Shown: positions 9,006 through 18,281, numbered from the stretch's first letter. The stretch: 64,000 nt of DNA from Arenibacter algicola (GCF_018860365.1 NZ_JAHKPO010000023.1:62001-126000), one strand, 5' to 3'. Notes: generated from the letters alone by a model not told the origin. Program-made: numbers and translations.

Positions 9006-9511
9006 TGGCAGCACGTAAATTAATAATAAGTGTAAAGAGCAGCTGGATCATGGCCGTTATCCCATTGTTAGTTTTGGGTGGCTGTAAGCAAAATGTGGAT
9101 CAAAGCACAACCGGGGTTATGGGGGAAGAAGAAGTTCAAATTACCATCGATGAAGTTCAACGGGCCGTTTCCACCTTTAATAAAGTTATGGTAAACCCCA
9201 CCGCGGAACTTATGGAAACGCTGTGTTCAGAGGAACTTACCTATGGTCATTCGAGCGGACTTATTCAAAATAGGGACGAATTTATTGATGATTTAGTGAA
9301 CGGGCCATTCGATTTTTTGACATTGGAAGCTGCAGATCAGACGATTCATATTTCAGGGAATACAGCAATTGTTAGACACATTTTTTTGGCCAAGGGCACC
9401 AATGCCGGGGAGGCTGTGGATGTTCGTATTGGCAATATGCAGGTCTTTCAAAAAGGGAAGGACGGCAAGCTCAGACTTTTGGCCAGACAGGCCTATAAAT
9501 TGCCCAACTAG
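9005..9511 (+). CDS. NTF2-like (SnoaL/DUF4440-type) lipoprotein
   Basis: About 168 residues from the ATG at 9005, which overlaps the stop of the RraA-like gene (TAATG, 9003-9007); a second ATG lies 6 bases upstream. The signal ends in LVLGGC (Cys27), so it is a lipoprotein. The mature part has the cone-like NTF2 fold: helix VQRAVSTFNKVMVNPTAELM, then ELTYGHSSGLIQNRDEFIDD and strands ending VFQKGKDGKLRLLARQAYKL. Such domains act as small hydrolases, isomerases or binding proteins. Its job within this set is not clear, but the coupled start argues that it works with the RraA-like protein. Confidence 0.78.
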   Translation: MAARKLIISVKSSWIMAVIPLLVLGGCKQNVDQSTTGVMGEEEVQITIDEVQRAVSTFNKVMVNPTAELMETLCSEELTYGHSSGLIQNRDEFIDDLVNGPFDFLTLEAADQTIHISGNTAIVRHIFLAKGTNAGEAVDVRIGNMQVFQKGKDGKLRLLARQAYKLPN

Positions 9512-9538
9512 AACCATAATAACCTAAACCAAACTATT

Positions 9539-10627
9539 TTGAAAAAATTGAATATTTATTCCATTTGTCTTGGCATGGCCGCCATATTGCTGTTGGCAAT
9601 TTTGGGCATGATCTTTACCCATAATATTGAATATGCCGGACTTTTAATAATGGCCTTTTTTGCCCTTCTTGCCTTTGGCTTCAGTGGATATAAGTCCCTG
9701 AACAGTTATGTTTTTACAGCCTCCATATTTGCCGGAGTAGCCTTGGCGCTATATTACCCCCAATACTTTTTGCAGATAGGCGATTTTAAACTTACCGCAC
9801 TGATCATACCCTTGATCCAACTGATTATGTTCGGTATGGGAACTTCCATGAAACTAGGCGATTTTGCAGAAGTTATCAAGTCGCCCAAAGGGGTAATGGT
9901 CGGTGTCACGGCACAGTTGGGTATAATGCCCATCATGGGTTTTGTTCTGGCAAAATACAGTAATTTTCCACCGGAGATAGCCGCGGGAATTGTGCTGATA
10001 GGGTGTTCCCCCAGTGGGGTGGCATCCAATGTAATGGCCTATTTGGCGAAGGCCAATCTGGCACTTTCCATCACAATTACTTCCATCTCAACACTTCTTG
10101 CGCCCTTTGTAACACCACTACTTATGAAGTTCTTGGCCGGGGAATTTATTGAAATAGATGTGTTGGACATGATGTGGAGCATTGTAAAGATGATTATTTT
10201 GCCTCTTGGAGTTGGATTACTGATTAACCAATTGAGGGGAGAGAAAGGGAAATGGTTGGACAAGGCACTTCCTGTAATTTCCATGTTGGGTATAGGTCTT
10301 ATAATTGTGGTGATAACGGCAGCAGGAAGGGATAGCCTTTTGGATATCGGCGGAATCTTAATGCTATTGGTACTCATCCATAATTTATTTGGCTATATGC
10401 TAGGGTATTGGTATGCCCGACTATTGAGATTAAATGAGCAGGATGCCCGTACCATCGCCTTGGAAGTCGGGATGCAGAACGGCGGCCTTGCTTCGGGCAT
10501 TGCAAATTCATTGGGCAAGATAGCCACAATGGGTCTGGCACCGGCCGTTTTTGGACCCTTGATGAACATAACCGGGTCTATTTTAGCCTCCTATTGGCAC
10601 AAGAGACCTCCAAATGAAGGCAAATGA
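9539..10627 (+). CDS. BASS-family (bile acid:sodium symporter-like) transporter
   Basis: A 362-residue inner-membrane protein with about ten helices. The start is TTG at 9539 (product begins MKKLNIYS); the next ATG, at 9575, would cut into the first helix. Family marks are MFGMGTSMKLGDFAEVIKSP, GCSPSGVASNVMAYLAKANL in one crossover helix and EVGMQNGGLASGIANSLG in the other. These two motifs carry the Na+ and substrate ligands in bile-acid symporter relatives. Bacterial members carry organic acids such as pantoate or 2-keto acids. Its place after the lactonase, RidA-like and RraA-like genes suggests uptake of the acid they release. The substrate is inferred. Confidence 0.88.
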   Translation: MKKLNIYSICLGMAAILLLAILGMIFTHNIEYAGLLIMAFFALLAFGFSGYKSLNSYVFTASIFAGVALALYYPQYFLQIGDFKLTALIIPLIQLIMFGMGTSMKLGDFAEVIKSPKGVMVGVTAQLGIMPIMGFVLAKYSNFPPEIAAGIVLIGCSPSGVASNVMAYLAKANLALSITITSISTLLAPFVTPLLMKFLAGEFIEIDVLDMMWSIVKMIILPLGVGLLINQLRGEKGKWLDKALPVISMLGIGLIIVVITAAGRDSLLDIGGILMLLVLIHNLFGYMLGYWYARLLRLNEQDARTIALEVGMQNGGLASGIANSLGKIATMGLAPAVFGPLMNITGSILASYWHKRPPNEGK

Positions 10628-10688
10628 TTCAAATATTAAAGTTAAATTTGGCGAGACTAGAAATATTTGAATAACAAGTTGATTAATT

Positions 10689-12905
10689 ATGAATAAAATT
10701 TTTTTTGGCTTTCTTCTATTGGCGATAGTTAGTTGTGGTAAAAAGGAATACAGGGATAAGATTTATGTAAAACCGGAAATTGTAAGGGAGGCTCCGTCAG
10801 ATTTTCTTTCCCCCGAGGAAAGTCTTGAAAAATTTTATTTGCCCGAAGGATATAAGATAGAACTGGTGGCATCCGAACCTATGGTAAATGAACCGGTGGC
10901 CATAGCTTGGGACGGGAATGGAAAAATGTATGTGGCCCAAATGGACACTTATATGCAAAATGTAGATGCAGTTGGTGAAGATGAACCTACTAGTCAGATA
11001 AAACTTCTGGTAGATTTGGATGGCGATGGAAAAATGGATAAGAGTACCGTCTTTATTGACAGTCTATTATTACCTAGGATGATTTTGCCTCTCGATGACC
11101 GACTTATTGTAAATGAAACCTACTCCTATGATCTATGGAGTTATAGGGATACTGATAATGATGGGGTGGCGGACGAAAAAATCAGGGTTTATGAAAATCC
11201 AAAAAGGAGGGGAGGTAACCTTGAGCACCAACAGAGTGGTTTGGTATGGAACTTGGATAATTGGGTGTATACCACTTACAATCCATTACGGTTTAGGTTT
11301 AACAAAGACGGTGTTCAAGTAGATTCCTTGGTCGGTGGTTCCAGCGGACAATGGGGGCTAACCCAGGACGATTTGGGAAATATGTATTATTCTTCTGCAG
11401 GATCTGAAATAGCCGCATATAATTTTCAAATACCTCCTATATATGGGGATTTAAACCCTGAGGGACAGATTTCAGAGGGATTCATGGAACCATGGCCAGT
11501 GGTTGGCACCCCTGATGTTCAGGGAGGTGCAGAATTAAGGTTAAAGCCAGATGGTACCCTTAATAAATTTACAGGGGTTGCGGGACAAGAAATATTTAGG
11601 GGTGATAAATTACCGCCATCCACCTATGGCGATTTATTTATTCCGGAACCTGTAGGCAGATTGGTACGTAGGGCAAAAATAAAAAATGAGAACGGAAAAA
11701 AAGTGCTGTACAATGCCTATGATGAGGCCGAGTTTCTGGCGTCCACGGATTTGAACTTTAGACCTGTTCAGGCACAAACAGGGCCGGATGGAAGTCTTTA
11801 TATCGTGGATATGTACCGTGGTATTATTCAGGAAGGTAACTGGACCAGGGAAGGAAGTCATTTAAGACCAGTAATTCTTCGCAAAGGATTGGACAAGAAC
11901 ATAGGTAGGGGAAGAATATACCGTATAGTCCATGAAGACATAAAACCGGCAGCAAAACCAAATCTTTTGGATAAATCTGCAGCTGAACTAGTGGATTATT
12001 TAGGACATCCCAACGGTTGGTATAGGAATACGGCCCAAAAGCTTATTATAATAAAAGGAGATATGGGAGTTGTTCCCAAGCTGAAGGAAATAGCCAAGAA
12101 TAATGAGTCCTTTTGGACAGATAACTTTGGGGATAAGGATTATGCGCTCCAAAGGGTTCATGCCCTTTGGACGTTGGAGGGTCTAGGTATTGTGGATAAA
12201 TCACTTATTCTAGAGAAGCTAAACGATGTTGATCCCAGGGTCCGTATAGCAGCTGTCCGCTTAAGCGAGGAATTTTTAAAGAAGGACGATCAAGTAATTT
12301 TAAAGGCATTGGCCAAATTGCAAAAGGATGTCGATATTAATGTGGTAAATCAGTTGGCACTGAGTTTGCGCTATTCCAATAGTGAGGAAGCTGAAGAACT
12401 ATCAAGTTCCATAAGTAAGCAATACGAGGATAATGAAATAGTGACTGCTTCCATTGGCCTTGGAATAAAAGCCAAGGATTCCGATTTTCTGAAATTCAAG
12501 GAAAGAATTGCTAACAGTAGTAGAATTCATAAAATGACGGCCTTGGCCGGATACGACATTTATAGGCAGACCTGTGTTACCTGTCATGGCCCTGATTTAA
12601 AAGGGGTTCCAAATGGAGAAAATTCCCTGATAGCACCTTCCTTAATTGGTTCACCGAGGGTAACGGGTAATAAGGATGTACTTGTAAGTATCCTATTAAA
12701 CGGATTAACCGGTCCAATAGATGGAAAGGAGTATGGCATTATGCTACCAATGGGCTCCAATGACGATGAGTGGATCGGCCAAGTAGCTACTTACATCCGT
12801 GCCATGAACAGTGCGTCTATGGTCCGTGAAAATGAGGTTAGGGATATCCGTGCCAAAAATCCGGACAGGAAAAACTATTGGACCTTAAAAGAACTGTTGA
12901 ACTAG
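10689..12905 (+). CDS. PVC-type haem lipoprotein: beta-propeller, HEAT-like repeats and cytochrome c
   Basis: A 738-residue lipoprotein (LAIVSC, Cys16). The N-terminal 400 residues form a propeller of the DUF7133 (membrane-bound dehydrogenase) type, starting near EKFYLPEGYKIELVASEPMV. A HEAT-like helical stretch (about residues 430-600, for example DVDPRVRIAAVRLSEEFL) follows, then a cytochrome c domain with CVTCH at residues 629-633 and a Met ligand candidate in GIMLPMGSND. Proteins of this layout are known from Planctomycetes and Bacteroidota near sugar catabolism genes and are thought to pass electrons from periplasmic oxidation. It closes the plus-strand series and converges on the Gfo/Idh/MocA gene through a shared hairpin. 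Confidence 0.87.
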   Translation: MNKIFFGFLLLAIVSCGKKEYRDKIYVKPEIVREAPSDFLSPEESLEKFYLPEGYKIELVASEPMVNEPVAIAWDGNGKMYVAQMDTYMQNVDAVGEDEPTSQIKLLVDLDGDGKMDKSTVFIDSLLLPRMILPLDDRLIVNETYSYDLWSYRDTDNDGVADEKIRVYENPKRRGGNLEHQQSGLVWNLDNWVYTTYNPLRFRFNKDGVQVDSLVGGSSGQWGLTQDDLGNMYYSSAGSEIAAYNFQIPPIYGDLNPEGQISEGFMEPWPVVGTPDVQGGAELRLKPDGTLNKFTGVAGQEIFRGDKLPPSTYGDLFIPEPVGRLVRRAKIKNENGKKVLYNAYDEAEFLASTDLNFRPVQAQTGPDGSLYIVDMYRGIIQEGNWTREGSHLRPVILRKGLDKNIGRGRIYRIVHEDIKPAAKPNLLDKSAAELVDYLGHPNGWYRNTAQKLIIIKGDMGVVPKLKEIAKNNESFWTDNFGDKDYALQRVHALWTLEGLGIVDKSLILEKLNDVDPRVRIAAVRLSEEFLKKDDQVILKALAKLQKDVDINVVNQLALSLRYSNSEEAEELSSSISKQYEDNEIVTASIGLGIKAKDSDFLKFKERIANSSRIHKMTALAGYDIYRQTCVTCHGPDLKGVPNGENSLIAPSLIGSPRVTGNKDVLVSILLNGLTGPIDGKEYGIMLPMGSNDDEWIGQVATYIRAMNSASMVRENEVRDIRAKNPDRKNYWTLKELLN

Positions 12906-12909
12906 TATA

Positions 12910-12951
12910 AAAGGGACAAAAATAGTCTACATGGGTATCCGTTGTCCCTTT
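12910..12951. terminator. Convergent hairpin, probable bidirectional terminator
   Basis: The arms AAAGGGACAA (12910-12919) and TTGTCCCTTT (12942-12951) are perfect inverted repeats with a 22-base loop. They sit between the end of the haem lipoprotein gene (12905) and the 3' end of the opposing Gfo/Idh/MocA gene. The right arm is inside the last codons of the latter (Lys-Gly-Gln before the end). The short U-tract on each strand makes it a fair, not perfect, intrinsic terminator. Confidence 0.55.
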
Positions 12952-13919
12952 AAATTGCTTTCCTCCAACTTTTCAATTACGACCATATTTTTAACCGCAT
13001 CCTCTAGGGGAGTAGGCACTGGTGTATTATTTTTTATGGCCTGTGCAAAAAGATCTGCCTGAATAGTGTACTGATTACAGATATCAAATTCTATGGTTTG
13101 GCACTCATCGTCTATAGTGACCCATATTTTGGAAGGCCTATCTATAGGGGGGTTAAAAGGAAGTTCAAATTTTATATTTCCTATGGTTCCAAAAATTTGT
13201 GCCTGTTGATTGTACGCCAATTGTGTTGAGCTGAAGAATACTGAAGTCCCAGTTTCAAACTCCAATATTCCTGAAGCTAAAACATCTACCTTGAAATCTG
13301 GGTGATAGTCTATTACCGCGGAAATACTTTTGGGTTCCGAATTGAACAAAAAACGGGAGAGGGAAATAGGGTAGCATCCAATATCCATTAAACTACCACC
13401 CCCGAACTCCTTGCTGTTTACAATACTATTGGGGTCATCTTCATAAAAGGAGAAAGAAGATTGAATGGTTTTAATTTCACCTATAACCTTTTGGTCCACT
13501 AATTCCTTAACCTTTATCCATTGGGGATGATGCCTGTACATAAAGGCTTCCATCACCTTTAAGTGCGGGTACTTTTTAGTTTCCTGCAACAATTTTTGGG
13601 CTTCCTTACTGGATAGCCCAACAGGTTTTTCTACCAACACATGCTTGTCAGCTTCCAAAGCTTTTATAGCCCAAGCTACATGAAGATGATTGGGGAGAGG
13701 AATATAGACAGCATCTACCTCCTTATCGTCTAGTAATTCCTCGTAGGACCCGTAAAATTTTGGAATTTTAAATCGCTCGGATATATCCTTTGCCTTGTCC
13801 AAATTTCTTGAGGCAATTGCATGAACATCACCATGTAGGCAGTTGAGCATTGCCGGAATTACTTGCTCCGTAGCAATATGGGCAGTGCCCAAAATACCCC
13901 ATTTTAGCTTTTTGTCCAT
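12927..13919 (-). CDS. Gfo/Idh/MocA-family oxidoreductase
   Basis: About 330 residues. The start chosen is ATG at 13919 (MDKKLKWGILGTAHIA), 7 bases after the stop of the upstream DapA-like gene; a longer frame would overlap that gene by 32 bases. The N-terminal Rossmann fold has GILGTAHIATE, and the NAD(P)-domain Lys is in HVLVEKPVGLSSKEA. The C-terminal domain begins near FMYRHHPQWIKVKELV and has GGSLMDIGCYPISLSRFLF, which holds the usual Asp and His/Tyr region. No signal peptide is present, so it is cytosolic. It would oxidise or reduce a sugar or sugar acid handled by the linked DapA-type lyases. Confidence 0.9.
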   Translation of the reverse strand: MDKKLKWGILGTAHIATEQVIPAMLNCLHGDVHAIASRNLDKAKDISERFKIPKFYGSYEELLDDKEVDAVYIPLPNHLHVAWAIKALEADKHVLVEKPVGLSSKEAQKLLQETKKYPHLKVMEAFMYRHHPQWIKVKELVDQKVIGEIKTIQSSFSFYEDDPNSIVNSKEFGGGSLMDIGCYPISLSRFLFNSEPKSISAVIDYHPDFKVDVLASGILEFETGTSVFFSSTQLAYNQQAQIFGTIGNIKFELPFNPPIDRPSKIWVTIDDECQTIEFDICNQYTIQADLFAQAIKNNTPVPTPLEDAVKNMVVIEKLEESNLKGQRIPM

Positions 13920-13926
13920 TCCTTTT

Positions 13927-14838
13927 TTATATGACTTTTGAACTTTCGAACTGGTCAATGAATTGTTTTACCTTCTGGCGTTCCCTATTTTCAAATTTTC
14001 GCAACGGTAGTGCCATATGGTCCTCACAAATGCCCATAACGGATAGGGCACATTTTATACCCTTGGTAATTCTGGAGGCATTCTTGCCTACACAATAAAT
14101 TGTGCTGTTAACAAATGCCACCTTGTTACGTAGTATTTTTATATCCTCTAAATTATTGGCCACAGAGGCGTTATATAGATCAACAAATAACTCTGGCAGA
14201 AAATTTGCACCACCAGCTACGGCCCCATGCCCACCATAAATTATAGTCTCCGGTAAAAACAATTCTGTTCCTACAATGATGGAAAATTCCGGAGTCTCCT
14301 TAAAAGCTTCAATAAGTGAGTAGAAATAGGACATATCACCCGAGCTGTCCTTGATCCCTATGGCACCTAATTCCTTAGCCTTTTTTACGGTCTCCAAGGA
14401 AAGGTGTAGTTTGGTACAGCTTGGCATATTGTACATCATGACCGGCAAGGACAATTGTGGAATTAAACGCTCCAAATAGTCGATCATTTCTTCCTGTGAA
14501 ATTGGAAGATAATAAGGAGGGGCTACCACCACTGCATCTGCACCCGCTTCTTTGGAGTGGGCTGCAATGTCCAAGGATCCGTTAAAGGAGGTATCGGTTA
14601 TTCCAACCAGTACCGGAACCCTACCACGGATATATTTACAAGCCTTTGTAATAAGCTCTTTGCGCAATGCATAACTAAGACTGGGGGCTTCTCCGTTGGT
14701 GCCCAAGAGGAATATACCATGTACACCGCCAGTAATAAGGTGCTCTATAAGTTTTTCCAATCCTTTATCATCTAAACCACCGTCTGCGTTAAGAGGGGTG
14801 ACCATTGGGGGAATGATCCCTTTTAATTCTAATGCCAT
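13927..14838 (-). CDS. DapA-family aldolase/lyase with complete active site
   Basis: A 303-residue TIM barrel of the dihydrodipicolinate synthase/N-acetylneuraminate lyase superfamily. The Schiff-base Lys is K163 in GIKDSSGD and the catalytic Tyr is Y136 in MMYNMPSCTK; the usual GTTGE loop is GTNGE (46-50). Members act on 2-keto-3-deoxy sugar acids, sialic acid or lysine precursors. Here the neighbours (Gfo/Idh/MocA enzyme, uronate-related hydrolases) favour a 2-keto-3-deoxy sugar acid or similar over lysine synthesis. It is 7 bases from the oxidoreductase start and 154 bases from the preceding DapA-like gene, so it may have its own promoter. Confidence 0.87.
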   Translation of the reverse strand: MALELKGIIPPMVTPLNADGGLDDKGLEKLIEHLITGGVHGIFLLGTNGEAPSLSYALRKELITKACKYIRGRVPVLVGITDTSFNGSLDIAAHSKEAGADAVVVAPPYYLPISQEEMIDYLERLIPQLSLPVMMYNMPSCTKLHLSLETVKKAKELGAIGIKDSSGDMSYFYSLIEAFKETPEFSIIVGTELFLPETIIYGGHGAVAGGANFLPELFVDLYNASVANNLEDIKILRNKVAFVNSTIYCVGKNASRITKGIKCALSVMGICEDHMALPLRKFENRERQKVKQFIDQFESSKVI

Positions 14839-14992
14839 ATATTTTCTTTAGTGAGAACAAAGTAAATTTAAAAGGCAGGGGTGTGCCACAACTATATTAT
14901 TTAAAACAGATAATATATTGACCATTGTGTCTTTTATCCCATAGTTTTGTCAGAAATTGTTTAGGCCGCATTTATCAAGGGTATATTCAAGG

Positions 14993-15925
14993 TCAATAAA
15001 TATTGGACTTTTGGGCTTTAAGCCGGTTTTCAAGCTTAATTATCTTTTCTATGTGTTTGTCTGCCAATTTTTTATGTACGGTATCAAAGGGAAGGATAGG
15101 ATTGCGAACATTGGGGGTGTTGTAAATGCCTTGTCGATACAATAACCGTTTAAAAAAATGTACGGAGATATCCAGATGTTGATTGGAAAACGCCAATACG
15201 GGAATTATTTTCGCGAACAAGGCTTCTGCCTCTGCAATCTTCCCTTCTTCAAATAGTCGATTTATTGTGGTGTAAATGAAATGCATTCCAGTGGGCATAA
15301 AGGCATGTACACCTCTTTGTAGCCCTTCCATCATTTGGGTAACGGCCCAACCTCCACTTAGGTTTAATTTGCCTTGGGTCAGTTCTAAAATTCTTGAATA
15401 TTTGGGCCCCGCAGGAACGGTTTCTATTTTTAAACATTGGAATGCAGCCACTTTTTCAAATAAATCAACTATAAGTTCATCCGATAGACCATATCCGGTA
15501 GCATCCCAATCCTGTAACATGATCATTTCCGGATCAAGGGCTGCCAATTCCATAAAATGATTTCTGAACTGTTGCTCCTCGATAAACGGAATCTGGAATA
15601 GAACATTCCTACAACCTAGGTTCATATAGGCCTTTAGAAGCTCCTTGCTTTTGGATAGATCCTTTTCCCCTGCACCTCCAATAACTGGGATCCTGTCCCC
15701 TACGGTTTCCAATATTGTCGATAGCATTTCCAATCTTTCCAAATGGGATAATTTATATACTTCTGCGGCCATTGCCGGCACCAATATACCCGCAACTCCG
15801 GCCTGTAATGCTTCCTCTGTATTGTTCTTTAGGGCTGCGTGGTCAATGGTGTCCTCTTTGGTAAAAGGGGTGTTGAGCACCGTAACAATTCCTTTTAGTG
15901 GGAAGAGCTTTTTTTGGGCCAACAT
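14993..15925 (-). CDS. Divergent DapA-family protein lacking the usual catalytic Tyr
   Basis: About 310 residues from the ATG at 15925 (MLAQKKLFPLKG), one base after the stop of the glycosidase-like gene; a longer frame overlapping that gene is less likely. The Schiff-base Lys is probably K166 in FQCLKIETVPAG. The GTTGE loop is replaced by PAMAAEV (50-56), and where the family has YNxP this protein reads MLQDWDATG (136-144). Loss of both the Thr pair and the Tyr means the usual proton relay is absent. It may be a lyase with another chemistry or a regulator. Tight coupling to the upstream gene suggests work on the same sugar. Confidence 0.75.
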   Translation of the reverse strand: MLAQKKLFPLKGIVTVLNTPFTKEDTIDHAALKNNTEEALQAGVAGILVPAMAAEVYKLSHLERLEMLSTILETVGDRIPVIGGAGEKDLSKSKELLKAYMNLGCRNVLFQIPFIEEQQFRNHFMELAALDPEMIMLQDWDATGYGLSDELIVDLFEKVAAFQCLKIETVPAGPKYSRILELTQGKLNLSGGWAVTQMMEGLQRGVHAFMPTGMHFIYTTINRLFEEGKIAEAEALFAKIIPVLAFSNQHLDISVHFFKRLLYRQGIYNTPNVRNPILPFDTVHKKLADKHIEKIIKLENRLKAQKSNIY

Positions 15926-15926
15926 G

Positions 15927-18281
15927 CTATTTTTGTTTAATAAGCCAGACATCGGTTACCCGGGATTGTTTTCTCCAATTCAAATGTTCCTCATCGGGCT
16001 TGTCAAAGCTAATATTTAATTTGCCATCCTTGATCAGATTTTTAGGTAGGGGAAATTCCTTAAACTCCTCAAAACCTTTTTCATATTTGGTAGGTTTTAG
16101 GCGTTCTCCATTGGCTCTTAATAGGGCCTCTCCATAACCTGAAACACGGATTAAATAATTGGAATCGGGATCCAGATCATTGTATTCCAAGGTAGGGGTA
16201 AATTGGAACAATTGGGTAGAGAGCCGCTTTCTACTTAAGCCATCACTTTCCCATAGGAAGTCTATGGCATCATCGGTTTTGGAGGTTACATGCTTGGCAT
16301 CCGCACTGGAAATATTGTCGTAAAAACTGCCTTCTCCGGGAGACTCATAGTTTTTAATAAATTCCAATCGCGCTAGCTTTTCTGCTTCCGATTTTAATAT
16401 GCCAATTTTATTAAATTCGTCCTCCAACCACCATCTATTGTTCAAGGGATAATCTATAAAATCCAAAATAGCCCCTCTTTCTGCACTACGTGCCTGATAT
16501 TTCTCCACGCTGGTCTGTGCTCCAATGGATTGAAATAGTTTCTCGCCATATTCAAAAACCTTTTCCTTAAGGTCTTGGGAAACCAATTCGGTATCTGCTT
16601 TATTAATGTGTTGCAGGGCATCGTTCATAGCCTTATCCGCCCCAATGGTATTGGCCTTGGCCAGTATTTCATATGCTTCGTCTTCCAGTCTTTTTTCGTA
16701 GGCAAGTCGGTCTTGAATATAGGCGTCATAATAGGCGCGCATTATTAATTGTTGCCATCTCCAATTATTTGCCAGATCGGGGTTGTTTTCTTCCAAGCCT
16801 TTCCACAATGCTAGGGTTTCTTTAATGGAATTGTTTTCCAAAATGGGCCCGTCCCAATTTTTTTCCAAGTCAAATATGCCTTGGGCGGCTTCCTCGGCTA
16901 CCTCTGGGCCAAAGAAGAATTGAGTGTATTCATAGATGATATCTTTGGGGTTTTTCTTGGAATCCCAACCCAATTGGCTCCATAAAACTTTATTAACGTC
17001 GTCATGGGAACCATCGGAATAGGTAATAAAGCCATCGGTATATTTGGTGTCTCTCCTAAAAAGTTGGGTGTACATGAGTGGTTGTGGGTTAATAGGCTCC
17101 CTTCCCAAGGTCAATCCATAAGCCTGATCCCAATTATCAACTGGATACTGACACCTAACGGTATGGGTAATATCTGGGTAAAAGCGGTGCAGATATTTTT
17201 TTGGCAACATTTCCCGTTCCAAATCTATGGGCGGACTACTTGGTCCATAAACAACCCCTTTAAGCCAATCAGGACTATCAGATTTTAGGTAATTAAAAAA
17301 ATATTCCACTTTTTCCTTATTAAAACCCTGTAGGGAAACCCAAATACCGGCATTTGGATGGTATTTGTGCAATATTTCCGACAGGTCATTTAAATAGGGT
17401 ATTAGCTGGGCAGGATGGTTTTCACCCGGGTCACCTCCAGGAACAAATACACCGTCCAATCTTGGACATTTTGCATAAAAGGCCTCTTGCTCTGCAAGTC
17501 CGTCCTCATGGGCATTTTTTACGGTGAGGTCATGAGGAGCTGGCGTCCAGACCCAATAATCGGCATCGTATTTCTCGCATATTTTGCTTAATTCCACCTC
17601 CATGATTTGCGGGTCTACTTTAAAGTGGGGACTTGAATCGGCTTCTTGAAATGGAATATTTTCAAAACTATTGGCACCAAAAAGAACCTGTTCCCTAAAA
17701 TGTTGATCAAATTGTTCCACGGTCCAGGAGTCCCATGAGTTGGCGGTATTCCGATACCCAAACTGATGTCCGCGAAGGGGGTATTCCGGAGCTTCGGAAA
17801 AATCAATGTTAGGGCTATGTGTTATTTGGTCCTTACTCATTTTAGCGGTTCGCAGTAGTTTGCCAATGCCATAAAGAATACCCCTTGTATCCGCACCAAT
17901 AACCCAAAGAGTATTCTTGTCCCCTTGGTGTTCATGGTAAATGCGATAGCCTTCTTTTTTTAATTCGGGGTTATTTTCGCCATCACGGGTCGGCACTTTT
18001 GTTCCGAACAATTCGTTTTCATTGGCCAAGGCTAAGGCAATGGTAGTTTTGGAATCCCAATTATTATTTAATCCAAGTTGAAGTTCGGTTCGGTTTTTAA
18101 TTTCTTCCACTAGGATGTTAGCCGCCGTTTCTTGGATCGGAGATTTAATCTGGGCCGATATCACAATGTTTGCTTGGGAAAGGTCCAAGGTTTTAGGCTG
18201 TTCCTTTTCGCAAGACAGCATACTGCCAATACCAACCATTACCAGCCAAAATTTTAATTGTCTTTTCATCTTGTGCGACAT
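15927..18281 (-). CDS. GH20/GH67-like exported lipoprotein (putative glycosidase)
   Basis: About 784 residues from the ATG at 18281; 18269 (MKRQLKFW, lipobox SMLSC at Cys20) is equally good. A longer frame would overlap the SUMF1-like gene. Residues about 50-150 match the zincin-like N-terminal domain of GH20/GH67 enzymes (LKKEGYRIYHEHQG then ADTRGILYGIGKLLRTAK). A barrel region follows with VWTPAPHDL, DGVFVPGGDPGENHP and GIWVSLQGF. The GGDPGE string recalls the GGDE catalytic motif of GH20 but is not the same. The C-terminus is helical, then a beta domain. Substrate unknown; the linked genes suggest an amino sugar or uronic acid. Confidence 0.68.
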   Translation of the reverse strand: MSHKMKRQLKFWLVMVGIGSMLSCEKEQPKTLDLSQANIVISAQIKSPIQETAANILVEEIKNRTELQLGLNNNWDSKTTIALALANENELFGTKVPTRDGENNPELKKEGYRIYHEHQGDKNTLWVIGADTRGILYGIGKLLRTAKMSKDQITHSPNIDFSEAPEYPLRGHQFGYRNTANSWDSWTVEQFDQHFREQVLFGANSFENIPFQEADSSPHFKVDPQIMEVELSKICEKYDADYWVWTPAPHDLTVKNAHEDGLAEQEAFYAKCPRLDGVFVPGGDPGENHPAQLIPYLNDLSEILHKYHPNAGIWVSLQGFNKEKVEYFFNYLKSDSPDWLKGVVYGPSSPPIDLEREMLPKKYLHRFYPDITHTVRCQYPVDNWDQAYGLTLGREPINPQPLMYTQLFRRDTKYTDGFITYSDGSHDDVNKVLWSQLGWDSKKNPKDIIYEYTQFFFGPEVAEEAAQGIFDLEKNWDGPILENNSIKETLALWKGLEENNPDLANNWRWQQLIMRAYYDAYIQDRLAYEKRLEDEAYEILAKANTIGADKAMNDALQHINKADTELVSQDLKEKVFEYGEKLFQSIGAQTSVEKYQARSAERGAILDFIDYPLNNRWWLEDEFNKIGILKSEAEKLARLEFIKNYESPGEGSFYDNISSADAKHVTSKTDDAIDFLWESDGLSRKRLSTQLFQFTPTLEYNDLDPDSNYLIRVSGYGEALLRANGERLKPTKYEKGFEEFKEFPLPKNLIKDGKLNISFDKPDEEHLNWRKQSRVTDVWLIKQK

